Below are positions 44,622 to 53,757 of a stretch of DNA of 64,000 nt, piece by piece. Origin of the DNA: Streptomyces sp. Mut1 (lineage in GTDB: Bacteria > Actinomycetota > Actinomycetes > Streptomycetales > Streptomycetaceae); assembly GCF_030719295.1 (NCBI RefSeq), contig NZ_CP120997.1:7202001-7266000 (forward strand), written 5' to 3'. A program made the translations under genes and the position numbers. The notes beneath the pieces were generated by a model, which saw only the letters and a program-made list of their open reading frames with translations, did no database searches and was not told the origin of the DNA. Numbering within the stretch: position 1 is the stretch's first letter; the number at the start of each line of letters is the position of its first letter.

Positions 44622-46064
44622 TCAGCCGGCCTCGACCTCGCTCCTGTCCCCGCCCCAGAGGGTGTGGAAGGAGCCCTCGCGGTCGGTCCGCCGGTAGGTG
44701 TGCGCGCCGAAGAAGTCCCGCTGCCCCTGGGTGAGCGCCGCCGGCAGCCGGTCGGCGCGCAGGCCGTCGTAGTACGAGAGGGCCGCGGCGAACCCGGGGG
44801 TCGGCACCCCCTGCCGCACCGCCTCGGCCACCACCGAGCGCCAGTCGTCCTGCGCCGCGCCGATCTCCTCGGCGAACTGCTCGTCGGACAGCAGGCTCAG
44901 CAGCCCCGGCTGTGCGTCGTAGGCCGCGCGGATGCGGTCGAGGAACGCCGCCCGGATGATGCAGCCGGCCCGCCAGATCGAGGCCACCGAGCCCAGATCG
45001 ATGTTCCAGCCGTACGCCTCGCTGCCCGCCCGGATCTGGTGGAACCCCTGCGTGTACGAGACGATCTTGGACGCGTACAGCGCCTGCTCGACCCGGTCCG
45101 CGAAGGCGGCGGCCTCACGCTCGCCGAGCGGGGTGGCCGTGGGGCCCGCCAGACCCCGCGCCGCCTCGCGCAGATCGCTGTGCCCGGACAGCGAACGGGC
45201 GAAGACCGCCTCCGCGATGCCGGAGACGGGCACACCCAGATCGAGGGCGATCTGCACCGTCCAGCGCCCGGTGCCCTTCTGCTCCGCCCGGTCCTGCACG
45301 ATGTCCACGAACGGCCTGCCGGTGGCCGCGTCGGTGTGGGCCAGGACCTCGGCCGTGATCTCGATCAGATACGAGTCGAGGCGGCCGGTGTTCCAGCCGC
45401 GGAACGTTTCGGCGATCCTCGCCGGGGAGTAGCCGGCCACCGTGCGCAGCAGGTCGTACGCCTCGGCGATCAGCTGCATGTCGGCGTACTCGATGCCGTT
45501 GTGCACCATCTTGACGAAGTGGCCGGCGCCGTCCGGCCCGATGTGCGCCGTACAGGGCGTGCCGTCCTCGGCCTTCGCCGCGATCCTCTCCAGCATCGGA
45601 CCCAGCGACTCGTACGACTCGGAGGAGCCGCCCGGCATGATGCTCGGGCCGTTCAGCGCGCCCTCCTCACCGCCGGAAATGCCCGCGCCCACGAAGTGGA
45701 TGCCGCGCTCGCGCAGCTCCTTCTCCCGGCGCCGGGTGTCCTCGAAGTGGGCGTTGCCGCCGTCGATGATGACGTCGCCCTCGTCGAGCAGCGCGGCGAA
45801 CTCCTGGATGACCGCGTCCGTCGGCTCGCCCGCCTTCACCATGACGACCAGGCGGCGCGGGCGTTCCAGGGACCGGACGAACTCCTCGGGGCTGTGCGCG
45901 GCGACGAAGGAACCCTCGCCGCCGAACTCCTCGACCAGGGCGTCGGTCCTGCTCTCCGTGCGGTTGTGCACGGCGACCGTGAAGCCGTTGCGGGCGAAGT
46001 TGCGAGCCAGGTTGCGGCCCATCACCGCTAGCCCGGTGACGCCGATCTGCGCGGTTGCGCTCAT
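44622..46064 (-). CDS. gnd: 6-phosphogluconate dehydrogenase, decarboxylating
   Basis: The 480-residue enzyme oxidises 6-phosphogluconate to ribulose 5-phosphate with NADP. The N-terminal nucleotide fold IGVTGLAVMGRNLARNFARN with HNRTESRTD (NADP-type) is intact, as are the substrate motifs IHFVGAGISGGEEGALNGPS and GAGHFVKMVHNGIEYADMQL, and the long C-terminal helical domain (KGTGRWTVQIALDLGVP). Full length. The long form (about 480 residues) differs from the shorter NAD-linked type. Confidence 0.95.
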   Translation of the reverse strand: MSATAQIGVTGLAVMGRNLARNFARNGFTVAVHNRTESRTDALVEEFGGEGSFVAAHSPEEFVRSLERPRRLVVMVKAGEPTDAVIQEFAALLDEGDVIIDGGNAHFEDTRRREKELRERGIHFVGAGISGGEEGALNGPSIMPGGSSESYESLGPMLERIAAKAEDGTPCTAHIGPDGAGHFVKMVHNGIEYADMQLIAEAYDLLRTVAGYSPARIAETFRGWNTGRLDSYLIEITAEVLAHTDAATGRPFVDIVQDRAEQKGTGRWTVQIALDLGVPVSGIAEAVFARSLSGHSDLREAARGLAGPTATPLGEREAAAFADRVEQALYASKIVSYTQGFHQIRAGSEAYGWNIDLGSVASIWRAGCIIRAAFLDRIRAAYDAQPGLLSLLSDEQFAEEIGAAQDDWRSVVAEAVRQGVPTPGFAAALSYYDGLRADRLPAALTQGQRDFFGAHTYRRTDREGSFHTLWGGDRSEVEAG

Positions 46065-46236
46065 CTGTCTGCTCCTGCGGTAGGCGGGGGAAGCCGGGAG
46101 CCGGGGCTGCGGCAGCCGGCGTTGTCCAGTATGGATACGGGGGCGGGGGACGGCCTGTTCAACGGGCGGACGGTAACGGCTCCCCCTTGGAACCGGGCTG
46201 GACCGGTGGGGCCGGGCGCCCGCGTCCCGCCGGCCT

Positions 46237-46453
46237 GTCGCGGTGCCGCCGTACCGCGATCCGCTGTCCCGCGCCCTGTACGACGAGGGCGCCCCGCCGC
46301 TCCTGCCCGGACCTCGTCGTCACGCACCTGGTGCGTGCGAGTGGCCGGGAGCCGTGGGAGGAGTTCCTGGCCCTGGACGACATCCTCGGCGGGATCGGTG
46401 ACGGTGCCGAACCGCGTCCGGCCCACCAGGCGTCCTTCCCGGTGCACGTCTGA
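46237..46453 (+). pseudogene. Possible frameshifted remnant of a small gene
   Basis: VAVPPYRDPLSRALYDEGAP reads in one frame and PDLVVTHLVRASGREPWEEF, then LALDDILGGIGDGAEPRPAH, in another, meeting near 46300. Codon use in both is protein-like. A single indel in a former gene would explain it, but no family was recognised. Confidence 0.25.
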
Positions 46454-46476
46454 GCAAGGCCGTTCCACGCCAACTC

Positions 46477-46534
46477 TTGACACTCCGTCGACAGCGGCGC
46501 AACACTGACAACGCACATGGGAGAGCGCTCTCCC
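46477..46534 (+). promoter_or_regulatory. Orphan promoter with LacI-type operator
   Basis: TTGACA (46477-46482) and AACACT (46501-46506) are spaced 18 bp. GGGAGAGCGCTCTCCC (46519-46534) follows near the start point. The 14-bp core is the same as at 54886 and 57423, near lacI and GH3. No gene follows before a terminator. Confidence 0.65.
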
Positions 46535-46627
46535 GGCTGTTCCGGACCACCGTGCCGGCCCACTCCCCGCTGTCGGCACGGTACGGAAGCCCGCAGTGGT
46601 CACGGTGATCCGTGACCACTGCGGGCT
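46513..46627 (+). ncRNA. Predicted short transcript ended by a perfect hairpin
   Basis: From the orphan promoter, transcription would give about 115 nt holding a CCGTGCCG/CGGCACGG stem (46550-46557 with 46574-46581) and the terminator. It may be a small RNA or what is left of a deleted gene. Confidence 0.3.
46588..46627 (+). terminator. Perfect 18-bp terminator stem
   Basis: AGCCCGCAGTGGTCACGG (46588-46605) pairs perfectly with CCGTGACCACTGCGGGCT (46610-46627) across a 4-nt loop. No gene ends just before it on the plus strand. Confidence 0.75.
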
Positions 46628-46683
46628 CCTGTGTATATTCGGGAAAGCTAAGGGTCCTAGGAAATGCGACGGCGGGGGTGGGG

Positions 46684-47265
46684 ATGGTTCGCGCGGGGCT
46701 CACCACCGAGCGTGTCGTGGCGGCGGCGGCCGACCTGGCTGACTCGGCCGGCTTCGGCAAGGTCACCATCTCGGCGCTGGCCCGCGGCTTCGGCGTCAAG
46801 GACGCCAGCCTCTACTCCCACGTCAAGAACCTGAACGACCTGCGGACCCGGGTCGCGCTGCTGGCCGCCGAGGAGTTCATCGACCGGATCGAGGCGGCGG
46901 TGGCCGGCCGGGCCGGAAAGGACGCGCTGATCGCGTTCGCCGACGCCTACCGCACCTTCGCGCTGGAGTGCCCCGGCCGGTACGAGGCCACGCGGATGCG
47001 GGTCGACCCCGCGATCGTCGCCGAGGCACCCGCGTACCACCGCACCCTGCGCACCACGTCGGCGATGCTGCGCGCGTACGGTCTGACCGAACCCGCCCTC
47101 ACCGACGCGGTACGGCTGCTGCGCAGCACCTTCCACGGGTTCACCGCCCTGGAGGCCGACGGCGGCTTCGAGGCGCCGCGGCCCGTGCAGACCTCCTGGG
47201 AGCATGCGGTGGAGGGGCTGCACTTCCTTCTGACGAACTGGGCGTCGGCGACCGGCGGACAGTGA
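46684..47265 (+). CDS. TetR-family regulator
   Basis: A 193-residue regulator with a clear TetR N-terminus: LTTERVVAAAADLADSAGFG, then KVTISALARGFGVKDASLYS-HVKNLNDLR as helix-turn-helix. The C-terminal domain carries WHG-like features (LRSTFHGFTALEADGGF), as in a common actinobacterial TetR subgroup. ATG 46684 follows a G-rich stretch. Its target is not evident; the neighbouring GH1 gene is convergent and under ROK control. Confidence 0.9.
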   Translation: MVRAGLTTERVVAAAADLADSAGFGKVTISALARGFGVKDASLYSHVKNLNDLRTRVALLAAEEFIDRIEAAVAGRAGKDALIAFADAYRTFALECPGRYEATRMRVDPAIVAEAPAYHRTLRTTSAMLRAYGLTEPALTDAVRLLRSTFHGFTALEADGGFEAPRPVQTSWEHAVEGLHFLLTNWASATGGQ

Positions 47266-47280
47266 GTACACGGCGCGAAA

Positions 47281-47316
47281 CCTCCGGCGGCGGCGGTAGT
47301 CCGCCGCGGCCGGAGG
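47281..47316. terminator. Bidirectional terminator between TetR and GH1 genes
   Basis: CCTCCGGCGGCGGCGG (47281-47296) pairs with CCGCCGCGGCCGGAGG (47301-47316) with one mismatch and a 4-nt loop, in the gap between two convergent genes. Confidence 0.75.
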
Positions 47317-47338
47317 CTGCTGGGGGCAGGGCGCCGGG

Positions 47339-48697
47339 TCAGGCGGCCTTGCCGTCGCGGTCGGCCGCCGCTTCGCGGATCAGCTCGGCGTAGCGCCGGC
47401 CGCTGCTCTTGACCGTGCGGCGCTGGGTCGCGTAGTCGACGTGGACCAGGCCGAACCGCTTGTCGTAGCCGTACGCCCACTCGAAGTTGTCCAGGAGGGA
47501 CCAGGCGAAGTAACCGGCCAGCGGGGCGCCCTTGCGGACGGCGCGGGCGCAGGCCGCGAGGTGTTCCTCCAGGTACTGGGTCCGCTCGGGGTCGTGCACC
47601 GACCCGTCGGCGAGTACGACGTCCTGGTAGGCCGAGCCGTTCTCGGTGACGTATATGCGCTCGACGCCGTACTCCTCGGTCAGGCGCAGGAGCAGCTGCT
47701 CCAGGCCCTGGGCGTGCACCTCCCAGTCCATGTGGGTGTGGCGGGAGCCGGGCAGGTAGACCTGCTTGGTGTGCGGGACGGGGCCGGCCGGGTCGGCGGT
47801 GACGACCTGGCGGAAGTAGTAGTTCACGCCCAGCCAGTCCAGCGGCGCCGCGATCAGCTCCATGTCGCCGTCCCGCACGGGGAGTTCGACCCCGTACAGG
47901 TCGACCATGTCCTGCGGGTAGCCGCGCCCCAGGATCGGGTCGAGCCACCAGCGGTTGATGTGCCCGTCGCCGCGCACCGCGGCCGCCCGGTCGGCCTCGC
48001 GGTCGGTGGCCGCCTCCACCGGGCTCAGGTTGTTGACGATGCCGACGCGGGCGTCGGGGGAGAGGCTCCGGATCGCCCGGACGGCGAGGCCGTGCCCGAG
48101 GTGCAGGTGGTAGGAGGCCCGCACGGCGGCGGTCAGGTCGGTGAGACCCGGCGCCATCGTGCCCTCCAGATGGCCGATCCAGGCCGAGCAGAGGGGCTCG
48201 TTCAGGGTCGCCCAGTCCTTGACCCGGTCGCCGAGCCGTTCCACGACCACCGAGGTGTACGCGGCGAAGTGCTCCGCGGTCTCCCGTACGGTCCAGCCGC
48301 CCCGGTCCTGGAGGGCCTGCGGGAGGTCCCAGTGGTAGAGCGTGGCGAACGGGGTGATCCCGGCGTCCAGGAGACCGTCGACCAGCCGGTCGTAGAAGTC
48401 GAGGCCGGCCGCGTTGACCGGCCCGTCGCCGCCGGGCACGATCCGCGGCCAGGCGAGCGAGAAGCGGTACGCGTTCGCACCGACCTCCTTGATCAGGCCG
48501 ATGTCCTCCGGCACCCGGTGGTAGTGGTCGCAGGCCACGTCACCGGTGTCGCCGCCGGCCACCTTGCCCGGGGTGTGGGAGAACGTGTCCCAGATGGAGG
48601 GGGCGCGGCCGTCCTCGGCCACGGCTCCCTCGATCTGGTACGCGGCTGTGGCGACGCCCCAGGTGAAGTCGGCCGGGAGGGCGCTGAGGTCGTTCAC
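47339..48697 (-). CDS. GH1 beta-glucosidase
   Basis: A 452-residue intracellular GH1 enzyme. The acid/base Glu is in [14 protein letters not shown] and the nucleophile Glu in [12 protein letters not shown]; the N-terminal [20 protein letters not shown] and C-terminal [20 protein letters not shown] are typical. It hydrolyses beta-glucosides brought in by the ABC importer, being the last gene of that operon. GTG 48697 behind AAGGAAAGGAAG was preferred; an earlier GTG at 48721 overlapping the permease stop is an alternative. Confidence 0.92.
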   Translation of the reverse strand: MNDLSALPADFTWGVATAAYQIEGAVAEDGRAPSIWDTFSHTPGKVAGGDTGDVACDHYHRVPEDIGLIKEVGANAYRFSLAWPRIVPGGDGPVNAAGLDFYDRLVDGLLDAGITPFATLYHWDLPQALQDRGGWTVRETAEHFAAYTSVVVERLGDRVKDWATLNEPLCSAWIGHLEGTMAPGLTDLTAAVRASYHLHLGHGLAVRAIRSLSPDARVGIVNNLSPVEAATDREADRAAAVRGDGHINRWWLDPILGRGYPQDMVDLYGVELPVRDGDMELIAAPLDWLGVNYYFRQVVTADPAGPVPHTKQVYLPGSRHTHMDWEVHAQGLEQLLLRLTEEYGVERIYVTENGSAYQDVVLADGSVHDPERTQYLEEHLAACARAVRKGAPLAGYFAWSLLDNFEWAYGYDKRFGLVHVDYATQRRTVKSSGRRYAELIREAAADRDGKAA

Positions 48698-48717
48698 GGA
48701 CTTCCTTTCCTTGGCGG

Positions 48718-49626
48718 TCACTTGACGGCTCCCGCGGTGAGGCCGGCGACCAGATAGCGCTGCAGGAGCAGGAAGCCGGCGACGATCGGGACGCTGACGA
48801 CGAGGGAGGCGGCCATGACCTGGTTCCAGTAGACGTCGTTCTGTGTGGCGTAGCCCTGGAGGCCGACGGCCAGCGTGCGGGTGGTGTCGTTGGTCATGAC
48901 CGAGGCGAAGAGCACCTCGCCCCAGGCCGTCATGAACGCGTACACCGCGACGGCGACGATGCCGGGCACCGCGGCCGGCACGACGACCCGGAACAGGGCG
49001 CCGATCGGTCCGCAGCCGTCGACGAGGGCTGCCTCGTCCAGGTCCCGGGGGATCGAGTCGAAGTAGCCGATCAGCATCCAGATGGAGAACGGCAGCGAGA
49101 ACGTCAGATAGGTGAGGATCAGCCCGCCGCGCGAGCCGTACAGGGCGATGCCCGTGCTGTTGCCGATGTTGACGAAGATGAGGAACAGCGGGAGCAGGAA
49201 GAGGATGCCCGGGAACATCTGCGTGGAGAGCACCGTGACGGTGAAGACCCGCTTGCCGCGGAACTTGTAGCGGCTCACCGCGTAGGCCGAGAACACCGCG
49301 ATGATCACCGAGAGGACCGTCGCCGTACCCGCCACGATCAGCGAGTTCACGAAGTATCGGGCGAGCGGGACGGTGTCCCAGATGTCGAAGTAGGGCTTGA
49401 TGGTCAGCCCTGAGGGTATCCAGTGGAACTTCCCCGAGACGTCCTGGAGCGGCTTGAGCGAGCTGCTGACCATCACATAGACGGGCAGCAGGGCGAACAC
49501 GGCCAGGAACGTCAGGATGACGCGGCGGGTCCAGAGGAAGGACTGCGGCGCGGCCATCGGGGAACGGGAGCGCGAACGCCCTCCCGTCTTCGCCGGCAGC
49601 GCGGACGGCTGGGCATGGCTAGGCAT
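48718..49626 (-). CDS. Carbohydrate ABC transporter permease (MalG/CebG-type)
   Basis: A 302-residue permease with six helices and the EAA loop [20 protein letters not shown]. The cytoplasmic N-terminus is extended and Ser/Arg-rich. The ATG at 49626 follows GGAAGG; it overlaps the upstream permease gene by 8 bp. With the other permease it forms the membrane channel of an importer for oligosaccharides. The ATPase gene is absent, as usual for Streptomyces sugar importers that share MsiK. Confidence 0.93.
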   Translation of the reverse strand: MPSHAQPSALPAKTGGRSRSRSPMAAPQSFLWTRRVILTFLAVFALLPVYVMVSSSLKPLQDVSGKFHWIPSGLTIKPYFDIWDTVPLARYFVNSLIVAGTATVLSVIIAVFSAYAVSRYKFRGKRVFTVTVLSTQMFPGILFLLPLFLIFVNIGNSTGIALYGSRGGLILTYLTFSLPFSIWMLIGYFDSIPRDLDEAALVDGCGPIGALFRVVVPAAVPGIVAVAVYAFMTAWGEVLFASVMTNDTTRTLAVGLQGYATQNDVYWNQVMAASLVVSVPIVAGFLLLQRYLVAGLTAGAVK

Positions 49627-50629
49627 CGGCACCCTTCCTTCCGCGTGAGGTGATGAGCAGGTAGACGGCCGTCACGACGAGCAGGAACAGCAGCAGGAGC
49701 ACGGACATCGCGGAGCCGGTGCCGAAGTTCCAGGTGACGAACGAGGACTGGTAGATGTGGATCGAGATGAGGTCCGCGTTCTCCGGGGCGGCCTTCCCGA
49801 ACAGCACGTACGGCGTGTTGAAGTCGTTGAACGTCCAGAGGAACAGCACCAGCACCAGCACCTGGTTGACCGGGCGCAGCGAAGGCAGCGTGATCTTGCG
49901 GATCTGCTGCCAGATGCCGGCGCCGTCGATCGAGGCGGCCTCGTACAGTTCGCGCGGGATGTTCTGCAGCCCCGCCATCACGATCAGGAAGGCGAAGGGC
50001 CAGCCCTTCCAGACCGAGACGATGATCAGCGCGTAGATGCTGTTGTCGCCGATCAGCCAGAACGACGGCTGGTCGGTGATGCCTAGCTGGTCGTGCAGCA
50101 CGTGGTTGATCAGGCCGTTGTCCCGCTGGAACATGAAGGCCCAGGTGATGACGGCCGCGTAGACCGGCAGGGCGTACGGGACGAGGAAGATCGCCCGCAG
50201 GAAGCCCCTGCCGCGGAAGTTCTCCTGGAGCATGATCGCCGCCGCGACCCCGAACAGCCACGCCAGGCCGACGGCGAAGAACGTGAAGACGCAAGTGACG
50301 AGGAACGAGTGGAGCAGTGCCTCGCCGATCGGGGCGTTGAAGTCGACGGCGATCTTGTAGTTGTCGAAGCCGCTCCAGGGCGCCCCGCCCCAGTTGTTGA
50401 TGTAGAACTGCGTGAACTGGCGGAAGCTCATCACGATTCCGATGATCATCGGAATCACATGGACGAGGAGTTCGAGCAGGACGGCCGGCAGGAGCAGGAG
50501 ATAGGGCAGTCCGCCCTGGCGGATCCGGTCGGGGATGCGCGGCAGTCTCCTGCGCGCACCCCCGCTGCCCCGGCTCGTCACCCTGTCCGACTTTTCCGTC
50601 AGGCTGTCGGTGGTCACGGTGGCGGTCAT
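49619..50629 (-). CDS. Carbohydrate ABC transporter permease (MalF/CebF-type)
   Basis: A 336-residue permease with six to seven helices; the EAA loop reads YEAASIDGAGIWQQIRKITL. The N-terminus is basic and cytoplasmic. It follows the solute-binding protein by 10 bp and overlaps the second permease gene, a tight operon. Confidence 0.93.
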   Translation of the reverse strand: MTATVTTDSLTEKSDRVTSRGSGGARRRLPRIPDRIRQGGLPYLLLLPAVLLELLVHVIPMIIGIVMSFRQFTQFYINNWGGAPWSGFDNYKIAVDFNAPIGEALLHSFLVTCVFTFFAVGLAWLFGVAAAIMLQENFRGRGFLRAIFLVPYALPVYAAVITWAFMFQRDNGLINHVLHDQLGITDQPSFWLIGDNSIYALIIVSVWKGWPFAFLIVMAGLQNIPRELYEAASIDGAGIWQQIRKITLPSLRPVNQVLVLVLFLWTFNDFNTPYVLFGKAAPENADLISIHIYQSSFVTWNFGTGSAMSVLLLLFLLVVTAVYLLITSRGRKGADA

Positions 50630-50639
50630 GAAGGGTGCC

Positions 50640-51950
50640 TTACTGCTGCATCGTCTGCTGGGCCTTTTCCAGGCGCGCCTTGACGGATTCGGTGGTCACG
50701 GGGCGTCCTGCCGCGGCGTCGGCCCACAGCTCCTTGACCGCCGTACCGACGGCCGTCTCGAACTGCGACTCGTTCGGCACCTGCGGCAGCGGGGCCGCGC
50801 TCTTGGCCAGCGTGTCGCGCAGGACCGCGAGGTCGGGCGCCGAGAACGCCTCGTCCGCCTGGGCGGTCTTGACCGGCGGGATCGACCCGTAGGTCTTGTT
50901 GAGCAGCTTCTGCTCGGCGTCGCTCGTCATGAACTTCACGAACTTCTTGGCGCCGTCGATGTTCTTGGTGTTCTTGAACACCGCCATGTTGATGCCGGCG
51001 ACCATGGAGTTGACGTTCTTGCCCTCGCCGGGCGTGCCGGAGGCGACGGGGACGGGGGCCGCGCCCCAGTCCTCGGGCTTCATGCCCTGGGAGGCGAAGG
51101 TGGAGGCGGCGGCCTGCCACAGCACCATCGCGGTCTTGCCCTTGGCGAAGTCCGTGAGGGACTGGTTCTGGGCGTACTCCGCGTTGCCCGGAGCGATGAT
51201 CTTGTCCTTGGCCATGAAGTCGATGTACTGCTTCACGGCCGCGACCGCGCCGTCCGACGTGAAGGTCGGCTTGCCGTCGGCGTCGAAGAAGTCCGCGCCG
51301 TGCTGCTGGCCCAGGACGAAGGTCTGGTGGATGTTGTTGGAGAGGTTGGCGCCTTCGGCACCGAGCCCCCACTTGCCGTCCTTGGACAGCTTCTTGCCGT
51401 CCGCGACCAGCTCGTCCCAGGTGGCCGGGGGCTTCTCGATGCCGGCCTCGGCGAAGCTCTTCTTGTTGTAGTAGAGGGCGTACGCGAGCGAGTACAGCGG
51501 CACCGCGGCGGGGTCCTGGCCCTCCGCGCCGGCCGAGGCCACCGCCGAGTCGACGAAGCGGTCACGGCCGCCGATCGCGTCGAAGTTCTCCTTGCTCCAG
51601 GGGAGCAGCGCGCCCGTCGCCTGGAGCGAGGCCGACCAGGTGTTGCCGATGTTCAGCACGTCCGGGCCCTGACCGGACGTGGTGGCGGCGAGGATCCGGT
51701 TGAGCAGGTCGGCCCACGGCACGACCTCCAGCTTGACCTTGATGCCCGTCTGCTCCTCGAACTTCTTCAGCTCGGGCGCCAGGATCTTCTTGTCGGCCTC
51801 GATGCTGGGGCCCTGGTTGGAGGCCCAGTACGTGAGGGTCTTCGGCGAATCGTTGCTGCCGCCGCTCGTGGAACCCCCTCCGCAGCCGGTGACTCCGGCG
51901 GCTATGGAGATCGCGAGGGTGACGGCTGCCGCGGCTCTGATGTTGCGCAT
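50640..51950 (-). CDS. Sugar-binding lipoprotein of ABC importer
   Basis: The 436-residue protein has a lipoprotein signal with lipobox VTGC at about 20-23, then the two-lobe fold of family 1 solute-binding proteins (LTYWASNQGPSIEADKKILA, KIDG-free GKTAMVLWQAAASTFASQGM, VNSMVAGINMAVFKNTKN). It would bind an oligosaccharide outside the membrane. It is the first gene of the importer operon and is divergent from the ROK repressor. The GH1 partner suggests a beta-glucoside such as cellobiose. Confidence 0.92.
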   Translation of the reverse strand: MRNIRAAAAVTLAISIAAGVTGCGGGSTSGGSNDSPKTLTYWASNQGPSIEADKKILAPELKKFEEQTGIKVKLEVVPWADLLNRILAATTSGQGPDVLNIGNTWSASLQATGALLPWSKENFDAIGGRDRFVDSAVASAGAEGQDPAAVPLYSLAYALYYNKKSFAEAGIEKPPATWDELVADGKKLSKDGKWGLGAEGANLSNNIHQTFVLGQQHGADFFDADGKPTFTSDGAVAAVKQYIDFMAKDKIIAPGNAEYAQNQSLTDFAKGKTAMVLWQAAASTFASQGMKPEDWGAAPVPVASGTPGEGKNVNSMVAGINMAVFKNTKNIDGAKKFVKFMTSDAEQKLLNKTYGSIPPVKTAQADEAFSAPDLAVLRDTLAKSAAPLPQVPNESQFETAVGTAVKELWADAAAGRPVTTESVKARLEKAQQTMQQ

Positions 51951-52008
51951 GCTGGGTGGCCCCTTTCCGGGGGAGAAGGCCGGTCCGGGAGCCGGGCGAC
52001 CTTCAGGG

Positions 52009-52031
52009 CTTAATTTATGACGTGATTTAAG
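52009..52031. promoter_or_regulatory. Candidate ROK operator between importer and rok genes
   Basis: A 23-bp imperfect palindrome, CTTAATTTATGA-CGTGATTTAAG, stands out as AT-rich in a very GC-rich gap. It is 59 bp before the solute-binding-protein start and 64 bp before rok, so one dimer could repress both. Confidence 0.6.
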
Positions 52032-52094
52032 AGGTGAGAGAAGGTCGCGTCAAGTCCCGGGGTCGCGGTATGTTGCGGGCAGGGAAGGAGCCAC

Positions 52095-53450
52095 ATGGCT
52101 GAGCGCAACAGACGGACCGTGCGTGACCTGCGACGGGGCAACCGGGCGAGGGTATTGCAACGGTTGTATTTCGACGGCCCGCTGAGCCGCCAGGAGCTGG
52201 GTCCCGCCACCGGGCTGAGCTCGGGTTCCATCAGCAACGTCGTTGCGGAACTCGCCGCCGAGAGCCTCCTGGAGGAGGCCGGTGTCGTCGATTCCGACGG
52301 CGGCCGCCCGCGCACCTTGCTGCGTGTCGCCCCCGGCGGCGGCCTCCTCATCGGCATCGACATCGGTGAGACCCGGATCAGGGTGGAGCTCTTCGACCTC
52401 TCCCTGACCGAACTCGCCCGCACCGAGAGGCTGCTCGCCCAGCACGGCTACGACGTCGCCCGCATCGTCGGCCATGTCCGCAGCGGCGTCGCCGACGTGC
52501 TGCGGGACGCCGGCGCCGACCCGCACCGGCTGCTCGGCATCGGGATCGGCGTCCCCGGCATCATCGAGCGCGACGCGCCGGACGGCGTCATCGGCGACGT
52601 GGGCTCCGTCGTGCACGGGCAGACCATCGACTGGAGCGCCGTGCCCTTCGAGCGGCTGCTCCGGGGTGCCGTGCGGGTCCCGCCCGAGGTCCCCTTCTTC
52701 ATCGACAACGGCGCCAAGACGCTCGGGCAGGCCGAGATGTGGTTCGGCGGCGGGCGCGGCGCGGGCGCCTCGGCCATCGCGCTGATCGGCTCCGGTGTCG
52801 GTGCCTGCGTGAACCACGGCGACCTCCTCGACGAGGACCGCAGCAGCCAGGCCCTGGAGTGGGGCCACAGCACGGTGCAGCTGCGCGGCCGGCGCTGCCG
52901 CTGCGGATCGATCGGCTGCCTGGAGGCGTACGCGGGCGCCGAGGCGATGCGCGAGCGCTGGCACGAGGCGGGCGGCCCGCTGCCCGCCGACGCCGACGAC
53001 GAGACCGCGCTCGCCGCGCTGCTCGCCGCCGCCTACCCGGACACCGGGGACGAACCCGACCCCGTGGCGGTCGCGCTGCTGGACGAGACGGCCGAGTGCC
53101 TGGGCGCGGCGCTGGGCGACCTGATCAACCTCTTCCTGCCCGAGCGCATCCTGCTCGGCGGCTGGGCGGGGCTGCTGATCGGCCCCCATCTGCTGCCGGA
53201 CATCCGCAGGTACGCCCAGGAGTACGCGCTGAAGCACGCGGCGGCCCGCACCACCATCGAGATGGGCCGCCTCGGGCCCGACGCGGTCACGGTCGGCGCG
53301 GCGACGCTCCCCCTGGCCGACTTCCTGGCCCGCGGCGGCAGCCGCCCGTCACCCGCGCCCCGGGCCGACGCCTCGGCCGCGGCGCCGCGCACCCCGGCGG
53401 ACGCCGTACGGAGAAGGGAGCGCTCCCGGACCGCGTCGGAGGCGGGCTGA
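52095..53450 (+). CDS. ROK-family transcriptional repressor
   Basis: A 451-residue ROK regulator. Residues 14-65 form a winged helix (NRARVLQRLYFDGPLSRQEL, GLSSGSISNVVAELAAESLL); the rest is the ROK sugar-kinase fold with LIGIDIGETRIRVELFDLSL and the zinc motif CRCGSIGCLEAY with His in LEWGHST. The catalytic Asp of active kinases (NDAN-like motif) is replaced: IDNGAKTL, so it is a repressor without kinase activity. AAGGAG precedes the ATG. A low-complexity 45-residue tail ends the protein. It is divergent from the importer it presumably controls. Confidence 0.92.
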   Translation: MAERNRRTVRDLRRGNRARVLQRLYFDGPLSRQELGPATGLSSGSISNVVAELAAESLLEEAGVVDSDGGRPRTLLRVAPGGGLLIGIDIGETRIRVELFDLSLTELARTERLLAQHGYDVARIVGHVRSGVADVLRDAGADPHRLLGIGIGVPGIIERDAPDGVIGDVGSVVHGQTIDWSAVPFERLLRGAVRVPPEVPFFIDNGAKTLGQAEMWFGGGRGAGASAIALIGSGVGACVNHGDLLDEDRSSQALEWGHSTVQLRGRRCRCGSIGCLEAYAGAEAMRERWHEAGGPLPADADDETALAALLAAAYPDTGDEPDPVAVALLDETAECLGAALGDLINLFLPERILLGGWAGLLIGPHLLPDIRRYAQEYALKHAAARTTIEMGRLGPDAVTVGAATLPLADFLARGGSRPSPAPRADASAAAPRTPADAVRRRERSRTASEAG

Positions 53451-53550
53451 GGGGGAGCCGTGCGCCTTGCCGCGCGGGGCGCGTGCTTCCGGGTACGCGC
53501 GGCTCCGGGCCTCGGGACCCGGCCCAGGGCTCCCGGGCGGCCCCGCCCTC

Positions 53551-53690
53551 CCGTCCCGCGCGCGGTCCGCACGGCGCGGCCGCGGCGTCCGGGCGTCGTG
53601 GGCGGGGTGCCCCGCCTTTCCGTCCCGCGCACGGTCCGCACGGCCCGGCCCCGGCGTCCGGGCGTCGCGCGCCCGGTGCCGCGTCCCCCG
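53551..53690. repeat. Tandem repeat of 69 bp between rok and lacI
   Basis: Two copies start with CCGTCCCGCGCG-like sequence at 53551 and 53620 (period 69 bp). Each carries CGGTCCGCACGGC and CGGCGTCCGGGCGTCG, and they differ at scattered bases. It lies between two convergent genes, like the doxX repeat. No gene is seen in 53451-53757. Confidence 0.75.
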
Positions 53691-53757
53691 TGCCGCGTCC
53701 CGGTCCCGCGCGCCCGGCCGGCGGCTTCCGGGCCGTGCTGCCCGGTGGCCGCCCCGC

